Positions 17,002 through 26,117 are shown, numbered from the stretch's first letter. The stretch is DNA of 41,034 nt from UBA6136 sp041178325 (GCA_041178325.1 JBEGVN010000077.1:1-41034), one strand, 5' to 3'. The notes: a model not told the origin generated them from the letters alone. A program made the numbers and translations.

Positions 17002-17862
17002 ATGACACAAGCCATCGCTCTTAGCCTTCCCCTGAACGCCAGCCTCGGCTCGCTGGATGACTATCTTGCGGCCGTTGGCAAGGTCCCTCGCCTTGAGGCC
17101 GAGGAAGAACAGGCCTTAGCCGTCCGCTTCCGTGAAAGCGGCGATCTTGAGGCTGCGCGCCAATTAGTTATGGCGAATCTTCGCTTCGTTGCTCATGTGG
17201 CCCGCGGCTACATGGGATATGGACTGCCGTTGCCGGACCTCATACAGGAAGGCAACATCGGCCTCATGAAGGCCGTTAAACGATTCGACCCCGCAATGGG
17301 GGTTCGTTTGGTTTCTTTTGCGGTCCACTGGATCAAGGCGGAAATCCACGAATACATCATCCAGAACTGGCGAATCGTCAAGATTGCTACGACCAAGCCA
17401 CAAAGAAAGCTCTTCTTTAACCTTCGCAAGCACAAGACTCACCTGGGATGGCTGACGCCGGAGGAAGCCAACACTGTTGCGGATGAGTTAGGCGTGGATG
17501 TGCAGTCCGTTTATGAAATGGAAGGCCGTCTCAGCAGTCAGGATGTTGCATTTGACGCGCCTGAGGAATCTGACGAAAGCGATCGGGAAATCGCTTCGCC
17601 CGTTCACTACCTGAGACAGGCGAACGCAGACCCTGCGGATCTGATCGAAGAGGATGACTGGGGCGATTACAAGCAGCAGAGTCTGATTCGCGCCATTTCA
17701 GAACTCGACGACCGCAGTCAGGACATCGTTCGTAGCCGCTGGCTGAGTGAGGAGAAGCTCACACTTCATGATCTGGCCGCTCGCTACAACGTATCTGCTG
17801 AACGCATCCGCCAGTTGGAAAATACCGCCATGAAGCGCATCCGTCGCGCCATGGAAGACTGA
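17002..17862 (+). CDS. rpoH: RNA polymerase heat-shock sigma factor (sigma-32)
   Basis: RpoH directs transcription of heat-shock genes. From ATG 17002 it is 286 aa; a frame extends 12 codons upstream but runs through the promoter region. Sigma region 2 is seen as LVMANLRFVAHVARGY, DLIQEGNIGLMKAVKRFDP and RLVSFAVHWIKAEIHEYI. The RpoH box follows (TKPQRKLFFNLRK), and the region-4 helix-turn-helix is LTLHDLAARYNVSAERIRQLE. It follows ftsX by 91 nt, and that gap holds the CIRCE/promoter. A hairpin at 17876-17901 closes the unit. Confidence 0.98.
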   Translation: MTQAIALSLPLNASLGSLDDYLAAVGKVPRLEAEEEQALAVRFRESGDLEAARQLVMANLRFVAHVARGYMGYGLPLPDLIQEGNIGLMKAVKRFDPAMGVRLVSFAVHWIKAEIHEYIIQNWRIVKIATTKPQRKLFFNLRKHKTHLGWLTPEEANTVADELGVDVQSVYEMEGRLSSQDVAFDAPEESDESDREIASPVHYLRQANADPADLIEEDDWGDYKQQSLIRAISELDDRSQDIVRSRWLSEEKLTLHDLAARYNVSAERIRQLENTAMKRIRRAMED

Positions 17863-17875
17863 GACCCTCTCTATC

Positions 17876-17901
17876 GATGGCGGGGGATTGACCCCGCCAT
17901 C
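17876..17901. terminator. Hairpin between convergent rpoH and thiC
   Basis: GATGGCGGGG (17876-17885) pairs with CCCCGCCATC (17892-17901), a 10-bp stem with a 6-nt loop, 14 nt after the rpoH stop and 7 nt before the thiC stop. No T-run follows on either side, so it may act as a bidirectional barrier or 3'-end stabiliser rather than a classic intrinsic terminator. Confidence 0.5.
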
Positions 17902-17908
17902 ATCCGTA

Positions 17909-19783
17909 TTAACTGCGGCTGTAGATTTCAGCCCCAGACTTCTTGAACTGATCCGCCTTTTCTTCCATGCCCTGATTCAAAGCGGTGCTGGTATCCAGCC
18001 CATGCGTTTCTGCGTACTCACGGACGTCCTGGGTAATCTTCATGGAGCAGAAATGGGGGCCGCACATGGAACAGAAGTGCGCAAGCTTCGCGCCTTCCTG
18101 GGGCAGCGTCTCATCATGGAACTCCAGGGCTTTCTCGGGATCGAGTGAGAGATTGAACTGGTCTGCCCATCGAAACTCGAAACGGGCCTTAGAAAGGGCA
18201 TTGTCGCGGATCTGCGCTCCCGGATGCCCCTTGGCAAGGTCGGCAGCGTGGGCAGCGATCTTGTAGGCAATGATGCCATCACGGACATCCTGCTTATTGG
18301 GCAATCCCAAGTGTTCCTTGGGTGTCACATAACAGAGCATGGCGGTGCCGTACCATCCAATCATGGCCGCACCAATGGCACTGGTGATGTGATCGTAGCC
18401 TGGAGCAATATCGGTAGTCAGAGGGCCCAAGGTATAGAAAGGCGCCTCATGGCAATGCTTGAGCTGCTCTTCCATATTGGCCTTAATCATGTGCATGGGC
18501 ACATGGCCGGGCCCCTCGATCATCACCTGAACATCATGCTTCCAAGCAACCTGCGTCAGCTCGCCCAGGGTGTGAAGTTCAGCAAACTGGGCCGCATCAT
18601 TGGCGTCCGCGATGGAGCCTGGACGCAATCCATCCCCAAGGGAGAAGGCAACGTCATAAGCCTTCATGATCTCGCAGATGTCTTCAAAGTGGGTATAGAG
18701 GAAACTTTCTTTGTGGTGCGCAAGACACCACTTGGCCATAATAGATCCGCCACGAGAGACGATACCGGTGACACGCTTTGCGGTCAGCGGGATATGCGCA
18801 AGGCGAATTCCTGCGTGAATCGTAAAGTAGTCGACACCCTGCTCAGCCTGTTCGATGAGCGTATCGCGGAAAATCTCCCAGGTCAGCTCCTCGGCGCGGC
18901 CATCGACCTTTTCCAGTGCCTGGTAAATCGGAACGGTTCCGATCGGCACCGGCGAATTGCGGATGATCCATTCCCGGGTCTCATGGATGTTTTTACCGGT
19001 AGATAGATCCATGACGGTATCGCCACCCCAACGAATCGACCAGAGCATCTTTTCGACCTCTTCCTCAATAGAGGAGGTGACCGCCGAGTTGCCCAGATTG
19101 CAATTGATTTTGACCAGGAAATTCCGGCCAATGATCATCGGCTCCGATTCTGGGTGGTTGATGTTATTCGGGATAATCGCACGACCGCGAGCAATCTCAT
19201 CACGCACAAATTCCGGGGTAATGACTGAAGGAATCCCCGCACCGAAGGATTCTCCGGGGTGCTGCTGACCATAAAGCTGGGTTAGGGCCTCAAGTCGCTG
19301 GTTTTCGCGAATCGCGACAAACTCCATTTCCGGCGTCACGATCCCCTTTCGGGCATAGTGCATTTGGGTGACATTGGCACCCTTCACCGCACAGCGCGGG
19401 TTACGGATGTGCTCAAAACGCAGATTGCCAAGCGCAGGATCACACTGCCGATCTCGGCCATACTCTGAACTTGGACCTGAAAGCTGCTGGGTGTCTCCAC
19501 GCTCTTCGATCCAGCGCTCCCGCAAGGGCGCTAGGCCAATACGAAGATCGACCGTCACATTGGGATCCGTATAGGGCCCTGAGGTGTCGTAGACGGTGAC
19601 CGGAGGATTGACCTCGCCTCCCCGAGCCGTCGGAGTTTCCGACTGGCTGATTTTGCGCATGGGCACCCTCAGATCCGGCCGACTGCCCTCGACGTAGATC
19701 TTTTCGGACGCAGCAAACGGCTGAATCGACGCGCGCTTTGCGGTAACAGCATCGTGGAGTTGGGTATCGGGAACGGCATTCAT
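17909..19783 (-). CDS. thiC: Phosphomethylpyrimidine synthase (HMP-P synthase)
   Basis: ThiC is the radical-SAM enzyme that converts aminoimidazole ribotide to the thiamine pyrimidine HMP-P. From ATG 19783 (MNAVPDTQ) it is 624 aa, the normal length; the frame continues upstream only because it passes through the riboswitch. Motifs include YDTSGPYTDPNVTVDL, GTVPIYQALEKV, EGPGHVPM, and the C-terminal iron-sulfur cysteines CSMCGPHFCSMK. A GAGGA Shine-Dalgarno precedes the start. It is regulated by the TPP riboswitch just upstream. Confidence 0.98.
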   Translation of the reverse strand: MNAVPDTQLHDAVTAKRASIQPFAASEKIYVEGSRPDLRVPMRKISQSETPTARGGEVNPPVTVYDTSGPYTDPNVTVDLRIGLAPLRERWIEERGDTQQLSGPSSEYGRDRQCDPALGNLRFEHIRNPRCAVKGANVTQMHYARKGIVTPEMEFVAIRENQRLEALTQLYGQQHPGESFGAGIPSVITPEFVRDEIARGRAIIPNNINHPESEPMIIGRNFLVKINCNLGNSAVTSSIEEEVEKMLWSIRWGGDTVMDLSTGKNIHETREWIIRNSPVPIGTVPIYQALEKVDGRAEELTWEIFRDTLIEQAEQGVDYFTIHAGIRLAHIPLTAKRVTGIVSRGGSIMAKWCLAHHKESFLYTHFEDICEIMKAYDVAFSLGDGLRPGSIADANDAAQFAELHTLGELTQVAWKHDVQVMIEGPGHVPMHMIKANMEEQLKHCHEAPFYTLGPLTTDIAPGYDHITSAIGAAMIGWYGTAMLCYVTPKEHLGLPNKQDVRDGIIAYKIAAHAADLAKGHPGAQIRDNALSKARFEFRWADQFNLSLDPEKALEFHDETLPQEGAKLAHFCSMCGPHFCSMKITQDVREYAETHGLDTSTALNQGMEEKADQFKKSGAEIYSRS

Positions 19784-19858
19784 CGGGAAGTCCTCGGCTC
19801 GGGTGGCGGGTTCGTAGCGAGGAAGCATTCCCTGCGGGCATCGGGGCCGCAGCTGGAA

Positions 19859-19949
19859 AAGGCTTTCCTCCGCCGGTACGAACCGGTTCAGGTTCAAAGG
19901 GTGTGTCTCAGCCCGCACCCACACGCGGTGGGCGGGCACCCCTAGCCCT
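19859..19949 (-). promoter_or_regulatory. TPP (THI-box) riboswitch upstream of thiC
   Basis: The minus strand contains the THI-box signature: GGGGTGCCC, then GGGCTGAGA, ACCCTTTGAACCTGA, and CCGGTTCGTACCGGCGGAGG. P1 can form between AGGGCT (19949-19944) and AGCCTT (19864-19859). About 75 nt separate it from the thiC ATG. A CTGCGG/CCGCAG hairpin lies in that stretch without a T-run, so translational control is more likely than termination (inference). Thiamine pyrophosphate binding is expected to turn thiC off. Confidence 0.93.
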
Positions 19950-20083
19950 ACGTCTGGTGTAAACTAATCCATGGTGGGCCGTTTGGCAAGGCATGGACGT
20001 GTGTTCGGTGTTTCCCAGCGAGTTCCTCGATTCAATCGGAAGGCGGTGGCTCTCTGCACCTACCTCGCCACGGATCACTCCTC

Positions 20084-20887
20084 ATGCACATAGACATTGC
20101 CCAAATCATCTCCGGGCTACTCGTAGGCTTTCTCGTCGGACTGACGGGCGTTGGCGGTGGCTCTTTGATGACTCCCATTCTGGTGTTCATCTTTGGCTAC
20201 GCCCCAAAAGCTGCGGTGGGCACCGATCTTCTTTTTGCCGCGATCACCAAAACCGGTGGTGTCTTAGTTCATCACGGCAAGCACCGCTCGGTAGACTGGA
20301 AAATTGTCGGGCTCCTGTGCCTTGGCAGCCTGCCCGCAGCGCTTTTCCTGATTTACCTGCTGGAGACCCACTTCAGCAAGGATGAGAGCCTAACTGCAAC
20401 CATCACCTTTACCCTAGGCGTTGCGTTGATCTTTACCTCGCTGGCTCTTTTCCTAAGGAACCGCGTCATGCGACGCCACCTAACAGACCAGACCGCTATC
20501 GAGCGCAAGACGCACGGCGAGCGGTTCGGCCGGCTGCAACCCTACCTCACCGTCTTCACCGGTGCCATGTTAGGCGTCCTCGTGACCCTCTCTTCGGTCG
20601 GAGCGGGAGCCCTAGGGACCATCGCCCTCCTTTTCCTTTACCCGCGACTGGCAACCGTCAGGGTCGTGGGCACCGATCTCGCGCATGCCATTCCTCTGAC
20701 AACCGTTGCGGGACTTGGCCATCTGCATATGGGCAACGTTGATGGCCAACTCCTTGGAAGCCTCCTGATCGGCTCGCTTCCCGGCATATACCTTGGAAGC
20801 CTGCTGAGCGCCCGGGTGCCAGAATCGGTGCTGCGGCCGATTCTGGCCTCGATTCTCATGCTGATTGGAATGAAATTTGTCCTCTAG
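20084..20887 (+). CDS. TauE/SafE-family anion exporter (first copy)
   Basis: A 267-aa inner-membrane protein with about 8 hydrophobic segments. It has the family's repeated glycine motif: GLTGVGGGSLMTPILVF near residue 20 and SVGAGALGTIALLFLYPR in the second half, with VGTDLLFAA and VGTDLAHAIPLT marking the two halves. Members export sulfite, sulfoacetate or related anions. Its substrate is not shown by context: thiC is divergent upstream and tag is convergent. It shares the tetranucleotide CTAG with tag as overlapping stop codons. A second, different TauE protein lies at 36140-37045. Confidence 0.88.
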   Translation: MHIDIAQIISGLLVGFLVGLTGVGGGSLMTPILVFIFGYAPKAAVGTDLLFAAITKTGGVLVHHGKHRSVDWKIVGLLCLGSLPAALFLIYLLETHFSKDESLTATITFTLGVALIFTSLALFLRNRVMRRHLTDQTAIERKTHGERFGRLQPYLTVFTGAMLGVLVTLSSVGAGALGTIALLFLYPRLATVRVVGTDLAHAIPLTTVAGLGHLHMGNVDGQLLGSLLIGSLPGIYLGSLLSARVPESVLRPILASILMLIGMKFVL

Positions 20888-21480
20888 GAACGAGGGGTCG
20901 GGGCGCTTCGAAAACACCCAGCGATGTGATCATCCACAAGCCCCGTCGCCTGCATGAAGGAGTAGCAGATCACGGGCCCCACAAAGGTAAACCCGTGCGC
21001 CTTGAGGGCAAAACTTAGGGCTTCTGATTGCTGGGTCTTCGCTGGAAGGTCTAATAGCGTTGGCCAGACGTTCCTTTGAGGAACGCCATCGACAACCCCC
21101 CAGAGGAAGGCATCAAAACCACCCTCACGCTCACTCAATCGCCGGAAGGCTCGGGCATTGCCGATGGCCGAACGAATTTTCTGACGGTTCCGGATGATGC
21201 CGGGGTGCAGAAGGAGTTCCGCCTCTCTTTGGGCATCAAACTCTGCTACCCTGAGAGGGTCAAAGCCCGCAAAGGCATCACGGTAACCCTCACGCTTCTC
21301 AAGAATCGTTCGCCAGGAGAGACCGGCCTGAGCCCCCTCAAGCACAAGCCACTCGAAAAGACGCACCTCATCGTGCTCAGGCACCCCCCATTCGCGATCG
21401 TGGTACTCCCGCTCAACCGCGGAGCGCTCCGCCCACGCGCATCGGGAGGAACCCCCCTCTCTCTTTTCAGGCCAATCCAT
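20884..21480 (-). CDS. tag: DNA-3-methyladenine glycosylase I
   Basis: Tag excises 3-methyladenine from alkylated DNA. From ATG 21480 (MDWPEKREGG) it is 198 aa; the frame extends 11 codons further upstream, inside the PHP gene. Typical elements are RCAWAERSAVEREYHDREWGVP and the C-terminal DDHIAGC. These supply the structural zinc ligands (Cys and His near the N-terminus, His and Cys near the C-terminus), along with the LFEWLVLEGAQAGLSW segment. Its start overlaps the end of the PHP gene by 14 nt, which indicates an operon. Confidence 0.95.
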   Translation of the reverse strand: MDWPEKREGGSSRCAWAERSAVEREYHDREWGVPEHDEVRLFEWLVLEGAQAGLSWRTILEKREGYRDAFAGFDPLRVAEFDAQREAELLLHPGIIRNRQKIRSAIGNARAFRRLSEREGGFDAFLWGVVDGVPQRNVWPTLLDLPAKTQQSEALSFALKAHGFTFVGPVICYSFMQATGLVDDHIAGCFRSAPTPRS

Positions 21481-22333
21481 CAACGTGGGCCCAGTCTGAC
21501 CAGACAGGTTCAACGCCCGCCGGCATCAAGGGGACTCTCCCCAGTTTCGGCCATCCCTCATCGGGCCCGTGGAAATCCGAACCGCAGGAACCCCGGAGCT
21601 GCTCCCTAATGGCAAAGTCGCGCATGGATTGCATATCCCCCGGCGAAGGCTGGCCGGACAAAACTTCGATTCCCTGCCCACCTATTTCACGGAATTCGCC
21701 GGCAAGCCGCCGCAACCAAGTTCGTGTTAGACGATAGCGAAGGGGATGCGCGATCACAGCACATCCCCCCGCATTGCGAATACCGGCCACGGCCTCCTCC
21801 ATAGAGGCCCACGTTGTAGAGACATAACCGGGCTTTCCCGGGGTCAGAAATCGACCAAAGACATCCCGGACATCCAGGGCATGGCCCCGCGCAGCCAGAA
21901 CCTTGGCAAAATGGGTGCGGGTAACCATGCCCACGCCAGCGATCTCTCGGGCGTCCTCAAGGACACCGTGAATTCCCTTTCGGGACAATCGCTGCCCCAT
22001 TTCCTCGGCGCGCGATTCGCGAATCACACCTATTGCCGTCAAGGTCGCCTGGAGGCGGGCCTCGTGAGGATCCACCCCAAGGCCAATCACATGGATCGTC
22101 TTTTTTTCCCAGGTGACCGACACCTCGACTCCCGGAATCAGCCGAATGGCATTGGCATCACAAGCAATTTGAGCCTCCCTAATCCCCGCCGTCGTGTCGT
22201 GATCCGTGAGCGCCAGGACACGGATACCTTGCCGCTGAGCGCGCTCGACCAACTCACTTGGCGAATAGTGCCCATCGGAGTACCAAGAATGAGTGTGCAG
22301 ATCGAAAGCTGAGAATTGGGTCGGAGTGTTCAC
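21467..22333 (-). CDS. PHP-domain phosphoesterase (RNase AM/YciV-like)
   Basis: A 288-aa cytoplasmic metal-dependent phosphoesterase of the PHP family. The metal-site motifs DLHTHSWYSDG (residues 11-21) and LTDHDT near residue 42 are clear, followed by PGVEVS and late histidines (IAHPLRY, CGSDFHGPDEG). Related proteins (E. coli YciV) hydrolyse nucleoside 3',5'-bisphosphates and trim RNA 5' ends; that activity is inferred here. The GTG start at 22333 overlaps the stop of the ABC transporter gene by 4 nt (GTGA). Confidence 0.88.
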   Translation of the reverse strand: MNTPTQFSAFDLHTHSWYSDGHYSPSELVERAQRQGIRVLALTDHDTTAGIREAQIACDANAIRLIPGVEVSVTWEKKTIHVIGLGVDPHEARLQATLTAIGVIRESRAEEMGQRLSRKGIHGVLEDAREIAGVGMVTRTHFAKVLAARGHALDVRDVFGRFLTPGKPGYVSTTWASMEEAVAGIRNAGGCAVIAHPLRYRLTRTWLRRLAGEFREIGGQGIEVLSGQPSPGDMQSMRDFAIREQLRGSCGSDFHGPDEGWPKLGRVPLMPAGVEPVWSDWAHVDGLA

Positions 22334-24162
22334 GCCAGCGCCTCGTCTGAATTAAGGGACTTTCGGGCCGCCGCACCAAAAAGTCGGGCATAGAGACCTC
22401 CTCGCCCGATCAAGGTCTCGTGCGAGCCCTCTTCCACTACATGCCCCTCTTCAAAGACCAAAATGCGGTCAGCATGAGTAATGGCGCTCAGGCGATGTGC
22501 AACAATCAAGGTCGTGCGACCGGTAAGAAACTGATCCAGCGCGGCATAGAGGTGACCTTCGGTTACATTATCGACCGCCGATGTGGCCTCATCCAAAATA
22601 ACCACTCGTGGATTAGCGAGCACCATCCGTGCGATTGCCAGACGCTGTCGCTGCCCTCCCGATAACCGGACCCCCGAACGACCGACGACCGCATCAAGCC
22701 CCAGTGGATTGGCGGCAATGACCGTCTTGAGCTGGGCGACTTCGAGTGCATGCCAAAGATCCGCTTCACTGGCCTCGCGCCCCATGGCCAGGTTGCTTCG
22801 CACCGTATCATTGAAGAGAACCGGATGTTGCAGCACCGTGACCACGTGCTCGCGGACCACATCCATCCCGATGGCTTCCCTCGATACCCCATCAAAGGCA
22901 ATCACCCCGGAGGCGGGCGGGTAAAGGCCAATCAGTGCCTGGACCAACGTCGACTTGCCCCCGCCGCTCGCTCCAACCAACGCGACTTTTTCACCAGCAG
23001 CAATTTCCAGGGAGACCCGCTTGAGCACCTCTTCCCCCCCCGGATACACAAAACACAGATCCCGGATTGAGATACCCACGGTCGTCTTTCCCGCAAAAGG
23101 ATTCTGAAGGTGGGGATAGCGGGGCTCAAGTTCTCGCCCATAAAACTGATCGAGCCTTTCCAGCGCTGCCCTGGCGCCAAAATAGGCATATTGCATCCCC
23201 AATACCTCCTGGACCGGGGCCATCATGAACCAAAGGTATCCCGAGACGGCCATCATTTGGCCAATGGTCAGATCCGAGTAGACCACCATCAGAAGAGCCA
23301 GCCCCCGAAAAAGATCAAATCCGGTCAAAAAGACCAGAAAGCTCAGCCGACTGGCGGCATCGCTTTTCCAAAGGAAGGCGGCTGAGTGAACACGAACATC
23401 GGATGCCGCACCCCGAAGCCGTCCAAAATAAAAGGTCTCCCGATTACTGGCCCGAATTTGATGAATGGCCTCGAGCGTCTCCGTTAGACGATTCTGAAAT
23501 TCACTCAACGCCGCGGTTTCCTGACGCTTAAGTCGCTTGACCCATTGCCCGAGAACGCGGGTCAGAAAAATAACCAAGGGATTGAGAAGGATAATGAATA
23601 GCCCAAGACGCCAATTCATCCAGAGCAGGACCCCGCCGGTTCCCATCAGGGTCAGGAGCGCCACCAGACTCCGCCCCACAGTCACTCCGATGAAGTTATC
23701 GAGGGTATCGAGATCCGTGACGAGGTGGGTCACGACCGCACCTGAGCCCAGGCTTTCATATTCCGCCATCGAAATGCGTTCAAGTCTTCCTAACAACCGC
23801 TTTCGAAGCGTAAAAACGACATCCTTGGAAATAAGGCTGAATTCTCGCGTTTGGGCCACATTGAAGGCCGCGGTCATAAACCTCAGCAGTACGGTCAATA
23901 GCAAAAGCGCCGTAATATAGTAGACCGGTCCCTGAAAGGCCTCAGGTGCCATGCGATCGAGCACGGCGACTGCAGGCCCCGGGTGCTTCAGCAGCACCTC
24001 ATCGACCAGCAGTGGGAGCAACAAAGGTACCGGCACGGCCGTAATAGCGGCCAAGATGGCCAGCCCCTGACCCCAGGCAATGCGCGAGCGATGACTGCGT
24101 ACGATCTCAAGAATGAGCCCCCAACCCAAACGGTCCTCCTGGTGCATTTCACGATTCAGCAT
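22330..24162 (-). CDS. ABC exporter, fused permease and ATPase (MsbA-like)
   Basis: A half-transporter of about 610 aa. The N-terminal type I exporter domain covers about residues 20-310, with six membrane segments. The nucleotide-binding domain has Walker A GASGGGKST, signature LSGGQRQR, Walker B VVILDEATSAVD and H-loop AHRLS. Start choice is open: GTG at 24177, ATG at 24162 (used here) or ATG at 24147, none with a good Shine-Dalgarno. It is probably a lipid or peptide exporter working as a homodimer. The substrate cannot be read from the sequence, and no lpxK or kdsB neighbours support a true msbA. It heads an operon with the PHP gene and tag. Confidence 0.88.
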   Translation of the reverse strand: MLNREMHQEDRLGWGLILEIVRSHRSRIAWGQGLAILAAITAVPVPLLLPLLVDEVLLKHPGPAVAVLDRMAPEAFQGPVYYITALLLLTVLLRFMTAAFNVAQTREFSLISKDVVFTLRKRLLGRLERISMAEYESLGSGAVVTHLVTDLDTLDNFIGVTVGRSLVALLTLMGTGGVLLWMNWRLGLFIILLNPLVIFLTRVLGQWVKRLKRQETAALSEFQNRLTETLEAIHQIRASNRETFYFGRLRGAASDVRVHSAAFLWKSDAASRLSFLVFLTGFDLFRGLALLMVVYSDLTIGQMMAVSGYLWFMMAPVQEVLGMQYAYFGARAALERLDQFYGRELEPRYPHLQNPFAGKTTVGISIRDLCFVYPGGEEVLKRVSLEIAAGEKVALVGASGGGKSTLVQALIGLYPPASGVIAFDGVSREAIGMDVVREHVVTVLQHPVLFNDTVRSNLAMGREASEADLWHALEVAQLKTVIAANPLGLDAVVGRSGVRLSGGQRQRLAIARMVLANPRVVILDEATSAVDNVTEGHLYAALDQFLTGRTTLIVAHRLSAITHADRILVFEEGHVVEEGSHETLIGRGGLYARLFGAAARKSLNSDEALA

Positions 24163-24224
24163 GGGGTGGCGATTCACAAAAGAAGTTGTCAGTTCAATGG
24201 ATTGTAATTACGGGGCAATGACTC

Positions 24225-24233
24225 TGCTACAAT
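24225..24233 (+). promoter_or_regulatory. Candidate extended -10 promoter of fabA-fabB-ttcA
   Basis: TGCTACAAT is an extended -10 element (TGn plus TACAAT at 24228-24233) with no good -35 at 17 nt. Transcription would start near 24240. That leaves a GC-rich leader of about 100 nt, rich in inverted repeats, before the fabA ATG at 24344. Confidence 0.45.
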
Positions 24234-24343
24234 AGTCCGCTTTTTTATCGGCAGGCTGCCCCCCGGCAACCGCCATGGGAACGGCTCCCGGCCTCGGCAG
24301 TTAAGAGGCCTCGTTCGATAACCCTTAGGACATCAAAACGGCA

Positions 24344-24886
24344 ATGACATCCATCGAAGCACCTGCCAGTGAGCCCCGGAAGAACAGTTACGCTCGCGAG
24401 GACCTGATCCGCTGCGGACAAGGTGAGCTTTTTGGCCCCGGAAACGCGCAGCTGCCCCTGCCGCCGATGCTGATGTTCGATCGCATTACCCAGATCACCG
24501 ACGTGGGCGGCCAGTTCGACAAGGGTCTGATCACTGCCGAGCTCGATATTACGCCTTCGCTCTGGTTCTTCGATTGCCACTTCCATAGTGACCCCGTCAT
24601 GCCCGGCTGTCTTGGCCTTGATGCCATGTGGCAGCTGGTCGGATTCTACCTTGGATGGCTCGGGGGCCCTGGCCGGGGCCGCGCACTGGGCGTGGGCGAG
24701 GTCAAGTTTCGCGGACAGGTACTACCGGTCAACAAACTGGTAACCTACCGCATCCATTTGAAACGGGTGATGATGCGCAAGCTGGTCATGGGCATTGCTG
24801 ATGCCGAGATGGAATGTGACGGTCGCATCATTTACGAGGCCAACGACCTGAGAGTCGGCCTTTTCACCTCCACAGACGACTTCTGA
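24344..24886 (+). CDS. fabA: 3-hydroxydecanoyl-ACP dehydratase/isomerase
   Basis: FabA dehydrates 3-hydroxyacyl-ACP and isomerises trans-2- to cis-3-decenoyl-ACP, which starts anaerobic unsaturated fatty acid synthesis. The 180-aa protein has catalytic His79 and Asp93 in the DCHFHSDPVMPGCLGLDAMW region. GRALGVGEVKFRGQVLP and the C-terminal DLRVGLF are also highly conserved. It is 13 nt upstream of fabB, its obligate partner. Confidence 0.98.
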   Translation: MTSIEAPASEPRKNSYAREDLIRCGQGELFGPGNAQLPLPPMLMFDRITQITDVGGQFDKGLITAELDITPSLWFFDCHFHSDPVMPGCLGLDAMWQLVGFYLGWLGGPGRGRALGVGEVKFRGQVLPVNKLVTYRIHLKRVMMRKLVMGIADAEMECDGRIIYEANDLRVGLFTSTDDF

Positions 24887-24899
24887 GGAGCAAAGTAGC

Positions 24900-26117
24900 A
24901 TGAAACGTGTTGTAGTTACCGGAATCGGTATCGTATCCAGCCTGGGCAATAACAAGTCCGAGGTGCTTGAATCACTTCGTGAGGGGCGCTCTGGCGTTGC
25001 CCATAGCAGCGAATATGCGGAGCTTGGCTTTAGAAGCCACGTCCATGCGCCGGTCAACATTGATCCCGATGAAGTCATCGACCGGAAAATCCGTCGATTC
25101 ATGGGTGAAGGCGCCGCATATAACTACATCGCGATGGATGAGGCCATTCGGGACTCTGGCCTGAGCGAGGCCCAGGTTTCCAACCCCCGTGCGGGTATTA
25201 TCATGGGTTCCGGCGGCCCCTCCACATCGAACCTTCTCACGGCATGGGACTCCTTCCGCGAAAAGGGACTTAAGAAAGTCGGGCCCTATATGGTGCCCCG
25301 AACCATGTCGAATACGAACGCTGCATGCCTGGCCACCCCGTTCAAGATTCAGGGCGTGAATTACTCCATCAGTTCTGCCTGTGCAACCAGCGCCCACTGC
25401 ATTGGCAACGCCGCTGAACTGATTCAGCTCGGAAAGCAGGATGTCATCTTTGCCGGTGGCGGCGAAGAATTGCACTGGACCCTGACCGTCCTTTTTGATG
25501 CCATGGGCGCCCTGTCTTCCAAATACAACGACAGCCCCGTCAAGGCTTCTCGTGCCTATGACGCCGATCGTGATGGTTTTGTAATTTCCGGTGGTGGTGG
25601 TGTTCTGGTCCTTGAAGAGCTGGAACATGCCAAAGCGCGCGGCGCAAAAATTTACGCCGAACTCACGGGCTACGGGGCAACCTCGGACGGTTATGACATG
25701 GTTCAACCCTCGGGTGAAGGTGCGGTCCGCTGCATGCAACAGGCCATGGCTACCGTGAAGGGCCCCATCGACTATATCAATGCTCACGGAACCAGTACGC
25801 CCATCGGCGACATTCGCGAGCTTGAGGCCGTCAAAGCAGTGTTTGGCAATGCTGTCCCCAAGATTAGCTCGACCAAGTCGCTCTCCGGTCACTCACTGGG
25901 CGCTGCGGGGGTCCATGAGGCCATCTACACGCTGTTGATGATGGAGCATCGCTTCATTGCTGCCTCTGCGAATATCGAAAACCTTGATGCCGGCGCTTCC
26001 GGCGTTCCCATCGTTCGGGAGCGAATCGACGGTGCAAAGCTCGATGTCGCCATGTCCAACAGCTTCGGATTCGGTGGCACCAATGCCAGCCTCGTTTTCG
26101 AGCGCCATGACGGATAG
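24900..26117 (+). CDS. fabB: 3-oxoacyl-ACP synthase I
   Basis: FabB elongates acyl-ACPs, including the cis-3-decenoyl product of FabA. The 405-aa protein has the KAS catalytic triad: Cys161 in SSACATSAHC, His296 in NAHGTSTPIGD and His331 in GHSLGAAG. The C-terminal glycine loop is NSFGFGGTNASLVF. A GAGGAG Shine-Dalgarno precedes the ATG. Its end overlaps the ttcA start by 11 nt. Confidence 0.98.
   Translation: MKRVVVTGIGIVSSLGNNKSEVLESLREGRSGVAHSSEYAELGFRSHVHAPVNIDPDEVIDRKIRRFMGEGAAYNYIAMDEAIRDSGLSEAQVSNPRAGIIMGSGGPSTSNLLTAWDSFREKGLKKVGPYMVPRTMSNTNAACLATPFKIQGVNYSISSACATSAHCIGNAAELIQLGKQDVIFAGGGEELHWTLTVLFDAMGALSSKYNDSPVKASRAYDADRDGFVISGGGGVLVLEELEHAKARGAKIYAELTGYGATSDGYDMVQPSGEGAVRCMQQAMATVKGPIDYINAHGTSTPIGDIRELEAVKAVFGNAVPKISSTKSLSGHSLGAAGVHEAIYTLLMMEHRFIAASANIENLDAGASGVPIVRERIDGAKLDVAMSNSFGFGGTNASLVFERHDG

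Noticed and set aside
24972..25892. 306-codon minus-strand frame
   Set aside because: Antisense shadow of fabB with no supporting start signal.
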